A DNA stretch of 34,969 bases from Candidatus Odyssella sp. (GCA_020726185.1 DYTB01000014.1:1-34969), one strand, 5' to 3'; shown: positions 7,644 to 16,474, numbered from the stretch's first letter. A program made the numbers and translations. The notes: generated from the letters alone by a model not told the origin.

Positions 7644-7704
7644 AAAACCTCCTGCATAACTACCGCACATAATAGGTGAAGTTCAGAATTTATGCAAGGA
7701 TTTG

Positions 7705-8769
7705 TTAGTTGCTTAAAATGTGCTGATAGCTCTCACTGTCTTCATTTGCCATGTCCTCAGCCACTTTGTCCAGAATTTTTTCAATTTTCTTAGAATGTTC
7801 TGTCGTTTGGTCTGCGATATACTGATTTGTGTCTTCTAGATCCATATCGTTTTCAGGATCATCATATTTTTCTGCTTCTGTATCTTCCCCAAGATCATCG
7901 TCGGCATATTGAATTTCATCGTCAATCTTAATTTCTTTTTTAGATTTTGTGTCTTCTGCTTTAGGAAAAAACTGGCCCGCCGCCTTGAGCATATCTTCCG
8001 CGACACTTGGGGTTAGAATTCCGTGAGATAATTTTCCATCGGGAATTAGTTGACCGTCTAAATTTGTGAAAGCCGGTGAAAAATTTACAGCAGCGCCATC
8101 ACGTCTTGGCAGATCCTTGACTAAAGACATGCTTAATGTGCTAATTAAGTCGACATCACCTTTGGGTAAATAATGTTCCAAATGATCGATACTGAAGTGA
8201 TTTAGGGCAAACATTTTTACATACAAAAAAGGATCATTTGCGACAAGGTAATTTTTTATTTTCCTAATTTTTTCAGATTCTTCTGCGCTTTTAGGTGTGT
8301 CACTTTCCAAGTCTTTTATATAGCTTTGAAGGTCTTCTTCTCTATCCTTTTGTTTTTCTCTAGAGGCGGAAATATCAAGCCATTTGCTTTGGTTTTTAAA
8401 AAACATTTCTGCAATTTTGTAAGCATTATCAGATCCTTGACTCCAAATTAAAATTGAAACTGGCTTGTCTAATAAATAGAGATGAGGAAAAAAATGTAGA
8501 TCAAGACAAAAACCAGGCATTGCTGTAATTTTGGAAATATCAGCAGAAAAATATTCAGCACAATGTGTGCAGCTGGGCGAGAGCCATGCTGCGACATGAA
8601 CTGAGCAGCCTTTTGGGGCGTTTAAGGTAATATATGTCTCAGGTGGCTGTTGTGTGGAAGTCATATTAGGTTGTTGCTGTATAGGAGCAGCAATAGGGGG
8701 CTGCTGTATAGGAGCCACACGATCCCAAAGAAAGGGGGATAAAATTATAATTAAAACAATAAATCGCAT
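7705..8769 (-). CDS. DsbA-like thioredoxin-fold protein with acidic C-terminal extension
   Basis: An exported or membrane-anchored protein with a hydrophobic start (residues 2-15) and a Pro/Gln-rich linker (18-43). It then has a thioredoxin-fold strand, VHVAAWLSPSCTHC, with the redox pair Cys67/Cys70, and a probable cis-Pro loop SPAF at 231-234. The long helical insert between them is typical of DsbA-type oxidoreductases and is highly charged here. From about residue 280 the chain is strongly acidic and looks disordered. It probably forms or shuffles disulfides in periplasmic proteins, as in the alphaproteobacterial DSBA_4 group. It stands between rpoZ and a divergent glycosyltransferase gene, with no DsbB partner visible. 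The fold is fairly sure; the client proteins and the role of the tail are unknown. Confidence 0.72.
   Translation of the reverse strand: MRFIVLIIILSPFLWDRVAPIQQPPIAAPIQQQPNMTSTQQPPETYITLNAPKGCSVHVAAWLSPSCTHCAEYFSADISKITAMPGFCLDLHFFPHLYLLDKPVSILIWSQGSDNAYKIAEMFFKNQSKWLDISASREKQKDREEDLQSYIKDLESDTPKSAEESEKIRKIKNYLVANDPFLYVKMFALNHFSIDHLEHYLPKGDVDLISTLSMSLVKDLPRRDGAAVNFSPAFTNLDGQLIPDGKLSHGILTPSVAEDMLKAAGQFFPKAEDTKSKKEIKIDDEIQYADDDLGEDTEAEKYDDPENDMDLEDTNQYIADQTTEHSKKIEKILDKVAEDMANEDSESYQHILSN
8675..8715 (-). repeat. 27-bp tandem repeat in the Pro/Gln linker of the DsbA-like gene
   Basis: The 14-mer TGCTGTATAGGAGC occurs at 8675-8688 and 8702-8715, a 27-base or 9-codon period. It encodes two PIQQ-type units, explaining the low-complexity linker. 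Confidence 0.6.
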
Positions 8770-8851
8770 TTAAATAAAAATTACGTTAAAAACTTTTATA
8801 TTTTGAGGTTATCATATAAAAATTAACGAAGAATTGATACTCGAAAAACTT

Positions 8852-9955
8852 ATGGGCTCGATACTACAAGTTTTACCCGCTTTTCATGCTGGTGGCGTTG
8901 AACAAACAACCTTGCTTGTAGCGAATGCTCTTGCTGAGCAAGGTTTTAGCAGCTTCATCGCAAGCGCAGGTGGTCTTATGACAAAAAAGTTACACCCAAA
9001 TGTTATGCATATTTATTTGCCTTTAAATACTAAAAATCCTTACTTGATGTTTTCTAACTCAAAAAAATTAAAGACAATTATTGCGGATAATCATATTAAT
9101 ATTATTCATGCAAGGTCGCGTGCCCCTGCTTGGAGCGCATACTTTGCTGCAAAAGCGATGAATGCTCATTTTTTAACAACCTACCACGGGGCTTACAGTC
9201 AAAATTTTCTAAAGTGGCATTATAATAGGGTCATGGCTTTCGGTAATCCTGTGATTGTTGCATCTCAATACATGGAAAATCATGTGTTAGATTATTATCC
9301 AGAAGCATGCTGTGTAAAAATTCCATCGGGTATTAATACAGACTATTTTTCACCTAATAATTCTACTAAGAAAACCCTTGGGCTTAAATCAGAGATTACT
9401 GATGATGTTAAGGTTATTCTGTTGGTTGGAAGATTTACTCGTATTAAGGGTCATCAGATTCTGCTTCAGGCAGCTAGTAAAAGTGCATTCAGGAGTCAGC
9501 TAGTTGTGATATTTGTGGGTGATAGTAAAAACCTCAAGCTGGTTAGTGAGCTTAAAAACGAAGCTGAAATGCTTTCTATTAAGTTGCATATTCATGTGGA
9601 TGAAAAAGATCTTCGACCTTTTTTCAATAGAGCAGATGTGGTTGTTATACCTACAACCAAACCTGAGGCTTTTGGTCGAGTCACAGTTGAGGCCATGAGC
9701 ATGAGCAAAGTTGTTATCGTGAATGATCTTGGAGCTTCAAGTGAAGTGCTGAGTAATTCTGATTGGGTATTTAGTCATAATATAGTAGAAAGTCTGACTC
9801 AAAAAATTGACATTGCGGTGGGATTGAATGCTGAAAAAGCACAAGCAATTGGTGTTGCTAACAGGTCAAGAGCCATATCTTTTTACAATATTGAAAAGCT
9901 TATCGAGGGACACCTTCAGGTGTACAAAAGCATTATTAAAGCAAAACAGGTTTAG
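8852..9955 (+). CDS. Glycosyltransferase family 4 protein
   Basis: A GT-B-fold glycosyltransferase that transfers a sugar from a nucleotide-sugar donor, most likely in lipopolysaccharide or other surface glycan synthesis. The N-terminal domain shows LPAFHAGGVEQTTL, the Gly-rich acceptor-side loop. The C-terminal domain shows VGRFTRIKGHQILLQA and the E-x7-E donor motif in PEAFGRVTVEAM followed by DLGASSEVL. The frame reaches a TTG at 8834, but the ATG at 8852 gives the family-like start MGSILQVLP and is preferred; neither has a strong ribosome-binding site. It is divergent from the DsbA-like gene and its last 20 bases overlap the end of the converging GspB-like gene. No glycan cluster surrounds it, so the sugar and acceptor cannot be named. 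Confidence 0.87.
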   Translation: MGSILQVLPAFHAGGVEQTTLLVANALAEQGFSSFIASAGGLMTKKLHPNVMHIYLPLNTKNPYLMFSNSKKLKTIIADNHINIIHARSRAPAWSAYFAAKAMNAHFLTTYHGAYSQNFLKWHYNRVMAFGNPVIVASQYMENHVLDYYPEACCVKIPSGINTDYFSPNNSTKKTLGLKSEITDDVKVILLVGRFTRIKGHQILLQAASKSAFRSQLVVIFVGDSKNLKLVSELKNEAEMLSIKLHIHVDEKDLRPFFNRADVVVIPTTKPEAFGRVTVEAMSMSKVVIVNDLGASSEVLSNSDWVFSHNIVESLTQKIDIAVGLNAEKAQAIGVANRSRAISFYNIEKLIEGHLQVYKSIIKAKQV

Positions 9956-10385
9956 ATTTTACTCTGGCATCTCCATCAATAATACGGTACCCGACTGATA
10001 CAAGGCTTTTGTTAACACTAAGTTTTATGATTTTCTTAGTCATATCTTTGAGTTCAAACTTAATATGATTATTGGTAACTTTTGTTATTTTTAATGTTTC
10101 ATTTTCTGCATCCTCTGCTGTATAGGTCTTTTCATTGATCCATACAGTCCAGTGAGACTGATTAATGTACAAAATGGCACTTAAAAATAAAATATCCTCT
10201 ATTATCGAGGGGGTTAATTTTGGAATTTCTGTGGCTTCAAAAAAAGAATCAATTTCTTCAACTGGATTAATGCTATCTAAAATATTCACTTCGTCTGATG
10301 ACATCATTAATGAAGCGCGGAGAGAAGGCGTTGCCCAATGAATCACAACCACTAGTAGCGTAAAAAAAATCAATGCCCTGAACAA
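9936..10385 (-). CDS. GspB/PilP-like small inner-membrane protein of the secretion/pilus platform
   Basis: A 149-residue protein with one N-terminal membrane segment (residues 4-18), a short acidic linker and a small C-terminal beta domain. LFLSAILYINQSHWTVWINEKTY resembles the GspB/MshK-type domain, whose consensus is L-S-x-I-x-Y-x-x-x-x-x-W-x-V-W-I-N-G, used to reach the outer-membrane secretin. It is last of a minus-strand run (GspF-, GspL-, PilO- and this gene), starting 6 bases after the PilO-like stop, so it is surely in the same operon. It probably tethers the inner-membrane platform to a secretin encoded elsewhere. The domain match is by pattern only. Confidence 0.6.
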   Translation of the reverse strand: MFRALIFFTLLVVVIHWATPSLRASLMMSSDEVNILDSINPVEEIDSFFEATEIPKLTPSIIEDILFLSAILYINQSHWTVWINEKTYTAEDAENETLKITKVTNNHIKFELKDMTKKIIKLSVNKSLVSVGYRIIDGDARVKSKPVLL

Positions 10386-10391
10386 AATAAA

Positions 10392-11012
10392 CTACTTACT
10401 TGAAAGAGAGGATTTTTCGCAAAACTGCTTGTATTCCGCTTCTATTTCAATAGTGCCCTCAAAAAGACTAACTTTTTCTCCTTCGCTAACTTTTTGTGCA
10501 AGTTGAGAGTTTAATTCTCGAGTACGTTTCAGCTTAAACTTTTTGATCTTTACGATACCAGGCAGTTCCGTTTCAAGTTTTTGCAAAAAATTAAAAAAGC
10601 TTTGATCACGCAAAACTTGTAGATTTAAGGAAACTTCTGCCTTCGTAATATTTTTAGGATCACTTAAAGGCTTGGGTTGTATAAATAAAAATTCCACATT
10701 AGCTTGCTTCTGCAGCGTGTAAAGTGATTGATTGAATCGATCTTGTGTTAATGGCAATATCCATTTTTTACGTTTGAATGTGCCAAATTTCTGAGCTTCT
10801 TGGTGACCAAGCTTTTCATAAGTCTCAACGGCTTCAATCTTAGTGACAAGAGAATTCATTTTTGAAGAGGTTAATGCAATTTCTTCTTGTGTTAAATTGT
10901 AATGAGATACTGTTGTTACAAGAGTAAAAAAACAAAACCCTAGCAGAAAAACAAGAGATCCAATAATTCCCCCTGTTTCTGGCTTATTCCATAATTGCCA
11001 ATTAATTACCAT
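10392..11012 (-). CDS. PilO/GspM-like inner-membrane assembly protein
   Basis: A 206-residue bitopic protein: a short cytoplasmic start, one membrane helix at about residues 17-36, a coiled-coil-like helix (residues 40-70) and a periplasmic alpha/beta part whose SFFNFLQKLETELPGIVKIKKFKL is the usual PilO/GspM ferredoxin-like core. In type IV pili and type II secretion this protein pairs with PilN/GspL in the assembly platform. Its start overlaps the end of the GspL-like gene by 11 bases and its stop is 6 bases from the next gene. The layout is convincing although sequence identity in this family is always low. Confidence 0.62.
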   Translation of the reverse strand: MVINWQLWNKPETGGIIGSLVFLLGFCFFTLVTTVSHYNLTQEEIALTSSKMNSLVTKIEAVETYEKLGHQEAQKFGTFKRKKWILPLTQDRFNQSLYTLQKQANVEFLFIQPKPLSDPKNITKAEVSLNLQVLRDQSFFNFLQKLETELPGIVKIKKFKLKRTRELNSQLAQKVSEGEKVSLFEGTIEIEAEYKQFCEKSSLSSK

Positions 11013-12417
11013 GCTGACCTACCTGCTGTTGAATAAGAAGAATGGTGTCGTTTCCATTTTCATCCCAAGAAAGAACCACATCACCCAAAATTCGTTCGTA
11101 ATTTTGATTTATGTATTTTTTAAGGTCTTGATTTTTTTTTACCGCGTTGGGGAGCCTCAATCGTAGTTCTGTTCCTCGTTCAGTTTGATTCCAGGTTATA
11201 TCTAATGCTTGTGTTTTCCCTCTGAGCATTTTATTTACATTGCTAATGAAGACGGAGGGATTTCGTTTGCTACTATCAATGTAGTTCATGAATAGGTTGC
11301 TAAGATGCACTTGTTCAGCAAATTTTCCTACAGTTCTTTTGTGAATTTTTTCATATTTTATTCCTAACCATTTGTGCTCATAATCTTGAAAAAATGATTT
11401 TATTTGAACTGTAGCCCAAAGAATTACCAATATCATGCTAATAGGAATTAAAAATTTGATAGCTAATCGTGGTAACACATGTGCCAGATGTGCTTGGCTT
11501 AATGATTTCGGGACAAAATTTAAGAATGGTTTTATTGGTCTGTACGCTTCTTTTTCTAAAAGTCTTTTTGAGACTGGAATTAGTTCAAGCTCAGCATTGG
11601 AAAACTCAGTGACGACTGCACCGTTTTCTAATGATAAAACAGATACAGCTTGCCCTTCTTTATAACCTTGCCTTTGTAAAAATCGTAATTCTTTCTCTAA
11701 ATCTCCTGTGTTTTTAGTTGAAATAACACGCTGTAATAAAAACTTATCTTGATGCATTATCAAAATTGTAGAGGTGTGGCTATCAACAGGCACTAACATT
11801 GCTGTCCATGCTCTCAACGAACGTGAAATGCTTACCTGTTTTTTCATAGCTAAGCTTTGCTCAATGTCCCATGAAAGAACTCCGCCAAAGGGATTTCGCA
11901 TAGATGATAGAGCTTTGAACATCTGCTTTAATTGGTCATTGCTTCTAATTGAAACAAAGACATCAACTTTTTCTGTTGGTTGTTTTGGTTGATAATGATT
12001 AACCAAATCCTCTGCACAAAATTCATTTGTTTTGATTTGATTAAAAAGAAAAAATCTATCCCATATACGTATTTGGTTTGTAGGTAAACTGCGAAATTCA
12101 CGGTCGTGCCCTTGAACAATAAAGTAAACTGGCAAGCCTGAATATTGTGAAGCGTATTCTCTCCATTCATAATCTGAAACCGAAATATTTTTTGTGTGTA
12201 CTAATAAGCCATTTTTAAAATGATAAAGAATAAATATACCTTGAGATTCACATATGTTTATGTAGTCTCTGGGATAATTTTTCCAATTAGCAACTCGATT
12301 CCAAATGGCTTTAAAGTAAAATTTCACTTCATCAAAAGTACTATTTTCATTATAAATGCTTACTGAAATACTAGACGTGGCTTCAGTTTTTTTAATCCAT
12401 TCTGGCAATTTGATCAT
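11002..12417 (-). CDS. GspL/PilM-PilN-like platform protein
   Basis: A long protein (about 471 residues) with a cytoplasmic N-terminal domain, one membrane helix near residues 320-345 (KFLIPISMILVILWATV) and a periplasmic C-terminal ferredoxin-like domain containing FISNVNKMLRG and ITWNQTERGTELRLRLP. This is the architecture of GspL, equal to a PilM-PilN fusion, which links the secretion ATPase to the inner membrane. The frame reaches a TTG at 12441, but the ATG at 12417 (MIKLPEWIKK) is preferred. Even so it overlaps the end of the GspF-like gene by 26 bases, so translational coupling is likely. The N-terminal domain does not show clear actin-fold motifs to the eye. Confidence 0.6.
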   Translation of the reverse strand: MIKLPEWIKKTEATSSISVSIYNENSTFDEVKFYFKAIWNRVANWKNYPRDYINICESQGIFILYHFKNGLLVHTKNISVSDYEWREYASQYSGLPVYFIVQGHDREFRSLPTNQIRIWDRFFLFNQIKTNEFCAEDLVNHYQPKQPTEKVDVFVSIRSNDQLKQMFKALSSMRNPFGGVLSWDIEQSLAMKKQVSISRSLRAWTAMLVPVDSHTSTILIMHQDKFLLQRVISTKNTGDLEKELRFLQRQGYKEGQAVSVLSLENGAVVTEFSNAELELIPVSKRLLEKEAYRPIKPFLNFVPKSLSQAHLAHVLPRLAIKFLIPISMILVILWATVQIKSFFQDYEHKWLGIKYEKIHKRTVGKFAEQVHLSNLFMNYIDSSKRNPSVFISNVNKMLRGKTQALDITWNQTERGTELRLRLPNAVKKNQDLKKYINQNYERILGDVVLSWDENGNDTILLIQQQVGQHGN

Positions 12418-13459
12418 AGAGCGGTACGACAATGGCAACAACCATCCATATCATTACTATACCCATGATAGATACCAAAATTGGCCCCGTCCAGGCTAAT
12501 ATTTTTTTGAGTTTGTGTTGGCAATGATTTTTTAAAGTTTGTGCGCATATGTCACTATATATGGCTATCTGAGATGTCTTTTCTCCAATCAATAGTAGAT
12601 CAGCCAATGGTTTGGGAAGATTTAAAAACTTTGAGAGTGAGAGGCTTACATTCCCTTCATTTCTAATGGAGCGCTCGATTTTATGTGCTTGATCTTTTAA
12701 ATGTGCGTTTTGTAAAATATCAGCGCTATAGTGTGCTGCTTGAACTACATGATGTCCTCGTTGTAATAATGTTGAAAAACTTTTTAAATAAAAGCCTTGC
12801 AAGGTTTCAAGGTAAATTGATCCAAATATTGGCCATTTAAGAGAAAGCCACGAGTATGCAGTTTTTAGTTTTGTAATTTTTGAAGCTAAATATAAAGTTG
12901 CAAATATTGCAAGCACGAGAGGTACATTTGTAAACATATTAAAGATATTTTTCAAAGCTTCTGCGAAGTGAATAAATAATGTTGTAGCTAGGTGCTGCTC
13001 AAAATTATTATTTCTAAAAAACTCTAAAGCTACAGGAAAAAGAAATTCACTAAAACCTATAACCATTCCTAAAATAATAATAGTTAAAACAAGTGGATAT
13101 TGAAGACTGGTTCGTAATTGCTTGAAAAAATCAGCCTCTTCTTGTCTGAGCAATGCGTAATCTTCAAAAGTCTGGGCATATTGTCCTGTAACTTCAGAAA
13201 CACTCAATAGTCCGATAAAAATCTTAGGAAACAGCGGGTGCTCTGCTAGAATTTGAGAAAGGGTTGCTCCTGCGTACAGTCCTTCTAGTAATATATCAAT
13301 AAGCTGTTTTTGCCGTTGATTTAGACGAAGTTTACTAGTTTGTAAACTTTCTAATAGCGACAGCCCTTGCTTTAGAAAAAATCCCATATCCTTAGCCCAT
13401 TCAATGGTCCAAGTATTTGAGCTATTTTTATACAGCCAAGAAAATCGTTGGGCTTGCAA
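12392..13459 (-). CDS. gspF: GspF/PilC-like platform protein, apparently 5'-truncated by a stop codon
   Basis: Polytopic inner-membrane protein of type II secretion and type IV pilus machines. Two T2SSF repeats are seen, each with a helical cytoplasmic domain and a membrane helix (YPLVLTIIILGMVIGF; IFATLYLASKI; a last helix VSIMGIVMIWMVVAIVVPLY). GLSLLESL, SVSEVTGQ and IGEKTSQ are typical conserved pieces. The frame given starts at a TTG at 13459, but family homology continues upstream to 13582. There an ATG opens MRT, stop (TAA at 13571-13573), then QFQALNSDGQKVRGTIPANS, which is the normal GspF N-terminus. A nonsense mutation at codon 4 is the simplest explanation. The operon continues into the GspL-, PilO- and GspB-like genes. 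No GspE ATPase or secretin gene lies in the window. Confidence 0.8.
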   Translation of the reverse strand: MQAQRFSWLYKNSSNTWTIEWAKDMGFFLKQGLSLLESLQTSKLRLNQRQKQLIDILLEGLYAGATLSQILAEHPLFPKIFIGLLSVSEVTGQYAQTFEDYALLRQEEADFFKQLRTSLQYPLVLTIIILGMVIGFSEFLFPVALEFFRNNNFEQHLATTLFIHFAEALKNIFNMFTNVPLVLAIFATLYLASKITKLKTAYSWLSLKWPIFGSIYLETLQGFYLKSFSTLLQRGHHVVQAAHYSADILQNAHLKDQAHKIERSIRNEGNVSLSLSKFLNLPKPLADLLLIGEKTSQIAIYSDICAQTLKNHCQHKLKKILAWTGPILVSIMGIVMIWMVVAIVVPLYDQIARMD

Positions 13460-13550
13460 GGTAATAGGTTGCAGACGTTTTAATTTTAAACTTTGTAATG
13501 CCTGCTCGCGGCTATTTGCAGGAATAGTTCCTCGAACTTTTTGCCCATCA

Positions 13551-15344
13551 CTATTGAGGGCTTGAAATTGTTAAGTGCGCATGAAATAGTTTAGGCATTT
13601 TTTTGAAGAAGCGCCAAGGCTTGTTTTTTAAAGTCCCAATACTAATGTTCTGGTGTTCTGGCAAAAATCCACCCACTTGTGCGTTCCACAAAATTTGATA
13701 TTGTCCAGGTTGTTTTAAAAGTTGGTCATGGGTGCCATCTTGCACAATTTCTCCTTTATCAAAAACTAATATGCGGTCCATTTGCAAAAGAGTAGATAAA
13801 CGATGCGCTATAACTATAGTGGTCTTTCCTTGCATTAGTGCCAGCAAGGAATCTTGAATAACATTTTCAGCAACTGAATCGAGCTGTGAAGTTGCCTCGT
13901 CCAAAATCAAAATAGGGGCATTCTTTAAAAAGGCGCGTGCAATTGCAATACGTTGACGCTGTCCACCAGACAATTTGACGTCCCGTTCACCAACTAAAGA
14001 TGCATATCCCTTGGAGAGGGCAAGAATAAATTCATGGGCAAAAGCTTTTTTTGCAGCTTCTATAACTTCATCTGCTGTAGCATGGCTTCCATACCTAATG
14101 TTTTCTAAAAGGGATCGATGAAATAACGATGGGTCTTGGGGGATGAACCCAATGGATCTGCGTAATGATTCTTGAGAAACATCTTTAATGTCTTGATCAT
14201 CAATCAAAATACGCCCTTCGTTTACATCAAATAGTCGTAAAATCAAATGCACAAAGGTGGTTTTTCCACTTCCTGAATACCCTACTAAACCAACCTTTTC
14301 ACCTGCTCTAATCCTAACTGTTTTGTTTTGGAATAAGAGCTCATTCCCTTCGTAGCCAAATTGGACATTTACAAAGACAATAGCCCCTTCTTTGATATCT
14401 AAATCTGGTGCATTGTCTTGATCTAAAATTTGAATCGGCGACAGCATTAATTTTAAAGATTGCGTGAGTGTGCCTAGTAAATCGGAGAGCTTGCTAATAT
14501 CTCTGGAAAAATTCCACAGTCTGTCTATAAGGGTAATGCTTAAGCTAAGGACGAGTGCAAAATCCCCTACGGTTACTCGTCCTTTTGAAAAAGCATTAAT
14601 CAACCAAAAATAGGAAACGCTGATGTAAACTACAAATGACGTGCCAAGCAGTGCAAACATTTTTAAGACATACCAATCCCTTTGTACATCTGCTGTGTAA
14701 TACTCGTCCAAAAATCCGGCAAGGTAACTTTTTTCAAAATGCTTTGCAGCAAAAAGTCGCACACTCATCATGTTGCCCAAAATATCAACAAATGCTCCCA
14801 TTGCTTTTGATCTTGCTTTTGCTGAACCAGCCGCATATTTTTTAACCCCTTTTGCAAGTAGGTAAGACAGACTTATAAAAATTACCAACCATATAGCTAG
14901 TGTCCAGCTCAAGAAGGGATGAATTTTTGCAATAATATAAATTGAAACTGGTAAAATGATCAGATAACTAAAAAAGCCATCGCCAATTAATTTGATTAAA
15001 TCCGGAATACCGCTCATCACTTCTTTGATGCGCGCGGCGATGCTTCCAGTAAAGTGTTCCTGATAAAGTTGATGAGAATGCAGCATCATCTGCTGCATCA
15101 AAAGATCACCTGCATATCGCTTTACGCCAGGATTAAGATACATCCACGCGTAATCTATAACCCTATAGGTTATCACCACCAATGTTATTAACACTACAAA
15201 ACATGCAACAGGTGCCCAAAGCGCATCAAATGCATTTTGTGGAAGTGTTGTTTGCACACGATCAAGGATGACTTTGATGATGTAGGGTTTAATTGCTGTA
15301 TCTAGTGCAGGTAAAGCATACAAAAATAAAACGGTGATGCCCAC
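13551..15344 (-). CDS. ABC transporter, fused permease/ATPase exporter, with N-terminal frameshift
   Basis: A half-size type I exporter: about five membrane helices remain in the first 290 residues, then an ATPase domain. The ATPase shows Walker A GYSGSGKTT, Q-loop IPQD, signature LSGGQRQR, Walker B ILILDEATS and switch IAHRLS, so it should be active as a homodimer. Substrate unknown; related exporters move lipids or drugs. The listed start is a GTG at 15344 just after a stop in frame, giving a protein lacking the usual N-terminus. In another frame, from an ATG at 15400, comes MAPLTPFRFVLHTLKPFKV, which continues smoothly into GITVLFLYALPALD if one G is added to the GGG at 15340-15342. A one-base loss in a G run, real or from sequencing, is the likely cause. 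Its 3' end overlaps the disrupted start of the gspF gene. Confidence 0.88.
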   Translation of the reverse strand: MGITVLFLYALPALDTAIKPYIIKVILDRVQTTLPQNAFDALWAPVACFVVLITLVVITYRVIDYAWMYLNPGVKRYAGDLLMQQMMLHSHQLYQEHFTGSIAARIKEVMSGIPDLIKLIGDGFFSYLIILPVSIYIIAKIHPFLSWTLAIWLVIFISLSYLLAKGVKKYAAGSAKARSKAMGAFVDILGNMMSVRLFAAKHFEKSYLAGFLDEYYTADVQRDWYVLKMFALLGTSFVVYISVSYFWLINAFSKGRVTVGDFALVLSLSITLIDRLWNFSRDISKLSDLLGTLTQSLKLMLSPIQILDQDNAPDLDIKEGAIVFVNVQFGYEGNELLFQNKTVRIRAGEKVGLVGYSGSGKTTFVHLILRLFDVNEGRILIDDQDIKDVSQESLRRSIGFIPQDPSLFHRSLLENIRYGSHATADEVIEAAKKAFAHEFILALSKGYASLVGERDVKLSGGQRQRIAIARAFLKNAPILILDEATSQLDSVAENVIQDSLLALMQGKTTIVIAHRLSTLLQMDRILVFDKGEIVQDGTHDQLLKQPGQYQILWNAQVGGFLPEHQNISIGTLKNKPWRFFKKMPKLFHAHLTISSPQ

Positions 15345-15419
15345 ACCTTAAACGGCTTTAGAGTATGCAATACAAACCTAAAGGGAGTTAAGGGAGCCAT
15401 TATCAAAAGTGTTTAAGAC

Positions 15420-16253
15420 TTAGTCGTTCATCCTAGTGTTTTTTATTTCTAATGCCAAGTCGTAGGCTTGTTTTTTAGGAATTCCATGAGTAGCGCTTAC
15501 AATGCTGGCAATGTCTTTAATAGAATGAGTTTTTATAAGATTAGCGATTTGCTCATTGATGTTATCTAGTGACGCTTCTTTTTCAGAAGGAGGGCTTAAG
15601 ACAAGAACAATCTCTCCTTTTATTGAGCTACGTTTTGAAAACGTTTCAATGACTTCGTTAAATGTTCCAAAAACTGACTCTTCATAGATTTTTGAAATTT
15701 CACGGACAATCGCTACTTGTCTGTCATCAAACATGGTTGCCATAGATGCTAAAGTTTTTAAAAGCCTTCTAGCAGATTCATAAAAAATCAAAGTACCCGG
15801 AATAGTTTGTAATTTTTTAGCTGCCTTTGATTCGAAAAATCCAGCAAAGAAAAATTGGTTTGTTGGCATGCCCGATAAACATAAACCAGAAATAACCGCG
15901 CAAGCACCAGGTAATGCTGTGTAGTAAAGCTTTTTTGCTTGAATTTCATGAATGAGTTTATAACCAGGATCTGAAATAAGCGGCATTCCTGCGTCGCTGA
16001 CAAGACAAACCTTACCGCCTTGAATAAGTTTTTCGATAATCTGTTCACGAGCTTTTTCAGCATTATGTTCGTGATACGTTAACAGCGGTTTTTTAATGCC
16101 ATAAGCTTGCAGTAGTTTGCTCGTGACACGAGTATCTTCGCAATAAATAACATCACACGCTTTTAGATATTCAAGCGCTCTTAAAGTTATATCTTTAAGA
16201 TTTCCAATTGGGGTGGGGACAATATATAGCCCAGATTTTAATTCAATATCCAT
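15420..16253 (-). CDS. rsmI: 16S rRNA (cytidine(1402)-2'-O)-methyltransferase
   Basis: Methylates the ribose of C1402 in 16S rRNA at the decoding centre, using S-adenosylmethionine. The tetrapyrrole-methylase fold is shown by LYIVPTPIGNLKDITLRALE, then CEDTRVTSKLL, TYHEHN, and VSDAGMPLISDPG, the hallmark of RsmI; FYESARRLLKTL follows. About 277 residues, normal. The frame extends to a TTG at 16262, but the ATG at 16253 (MDIELKSG) is the usual type of start. It overlaps the end of the DUF1467 gene by 16 bases, so the two and the upstream protease gene form one transcription unit. Confidence 0.95.
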   Translation of the reverse strand: MDIELKSGLYIVPTPIGNLKDITLRALEYLKACDVIYCEDTRVTSKLLQAYGIKKPLLTYHEHNAEKAREQIIEKLIQGGKVCLVSDAGMPLISDPGYKLIHEIQAKKLYYTALPGACAVISGLCLSGMPTNQFFFAGFFESKAAKKLQTIPGTLIFYESARRLLKTLASMATMFDDRQVAIVREISKIYEESVFGTFNEVIETFSKRSSIKGEIVLVLSPPSEKEASLDNINEQIANLIKTHSIKDIASIVSATHGIPKKQAYDLALEIKNTRMND

Positions 16254-16474
16254 AGCAGGCAATCATGACGCAGTAATAGGTCTAGGACAATATAAATTAC
16301 ACTTGTTATTTTTGTGATTTTCCAAAAACGTTGTTTAAAGGCAAATGTTTTTGGAGCGCCTTTGGGAGTGCCAATCATAGGGTTTGCATCAACTTCCAGT
16401 CCTCTAGATACAAGCATGAAAAATACTAACCACCAAGTGCTTGAAAAGACAACAATACCAGCAACAATGCTCAT
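16238..16474 (-). CDS. DUF1467 family small membrane protein
   Basis: A 78-residue protein with two membrane helices (residues 3-22 and about 54-70). It opens MSIVAGIVVFSSTWWLVFFM, the family's typical start, then has a short polar loop with a P-G/T-P-K-G-A-P segment, and a second helix. DUF1467 proteins are nearly confined to alphaproteobacteria and have no assigned function. Its ATG shares one base with the protease stop codon (TAATG), so translation is probably coupled. This gene is one of the better pointers to an alphaproteobacterial source. Confidence 0.75.
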   Translation of the reverse strand: MSIVAGIVVFSSTWWLVFFMLVSRGLEVDANPMIGTPKGAPKTFAFKQRFWKITKITSVIYIVLDLLLRHDCLLWILN

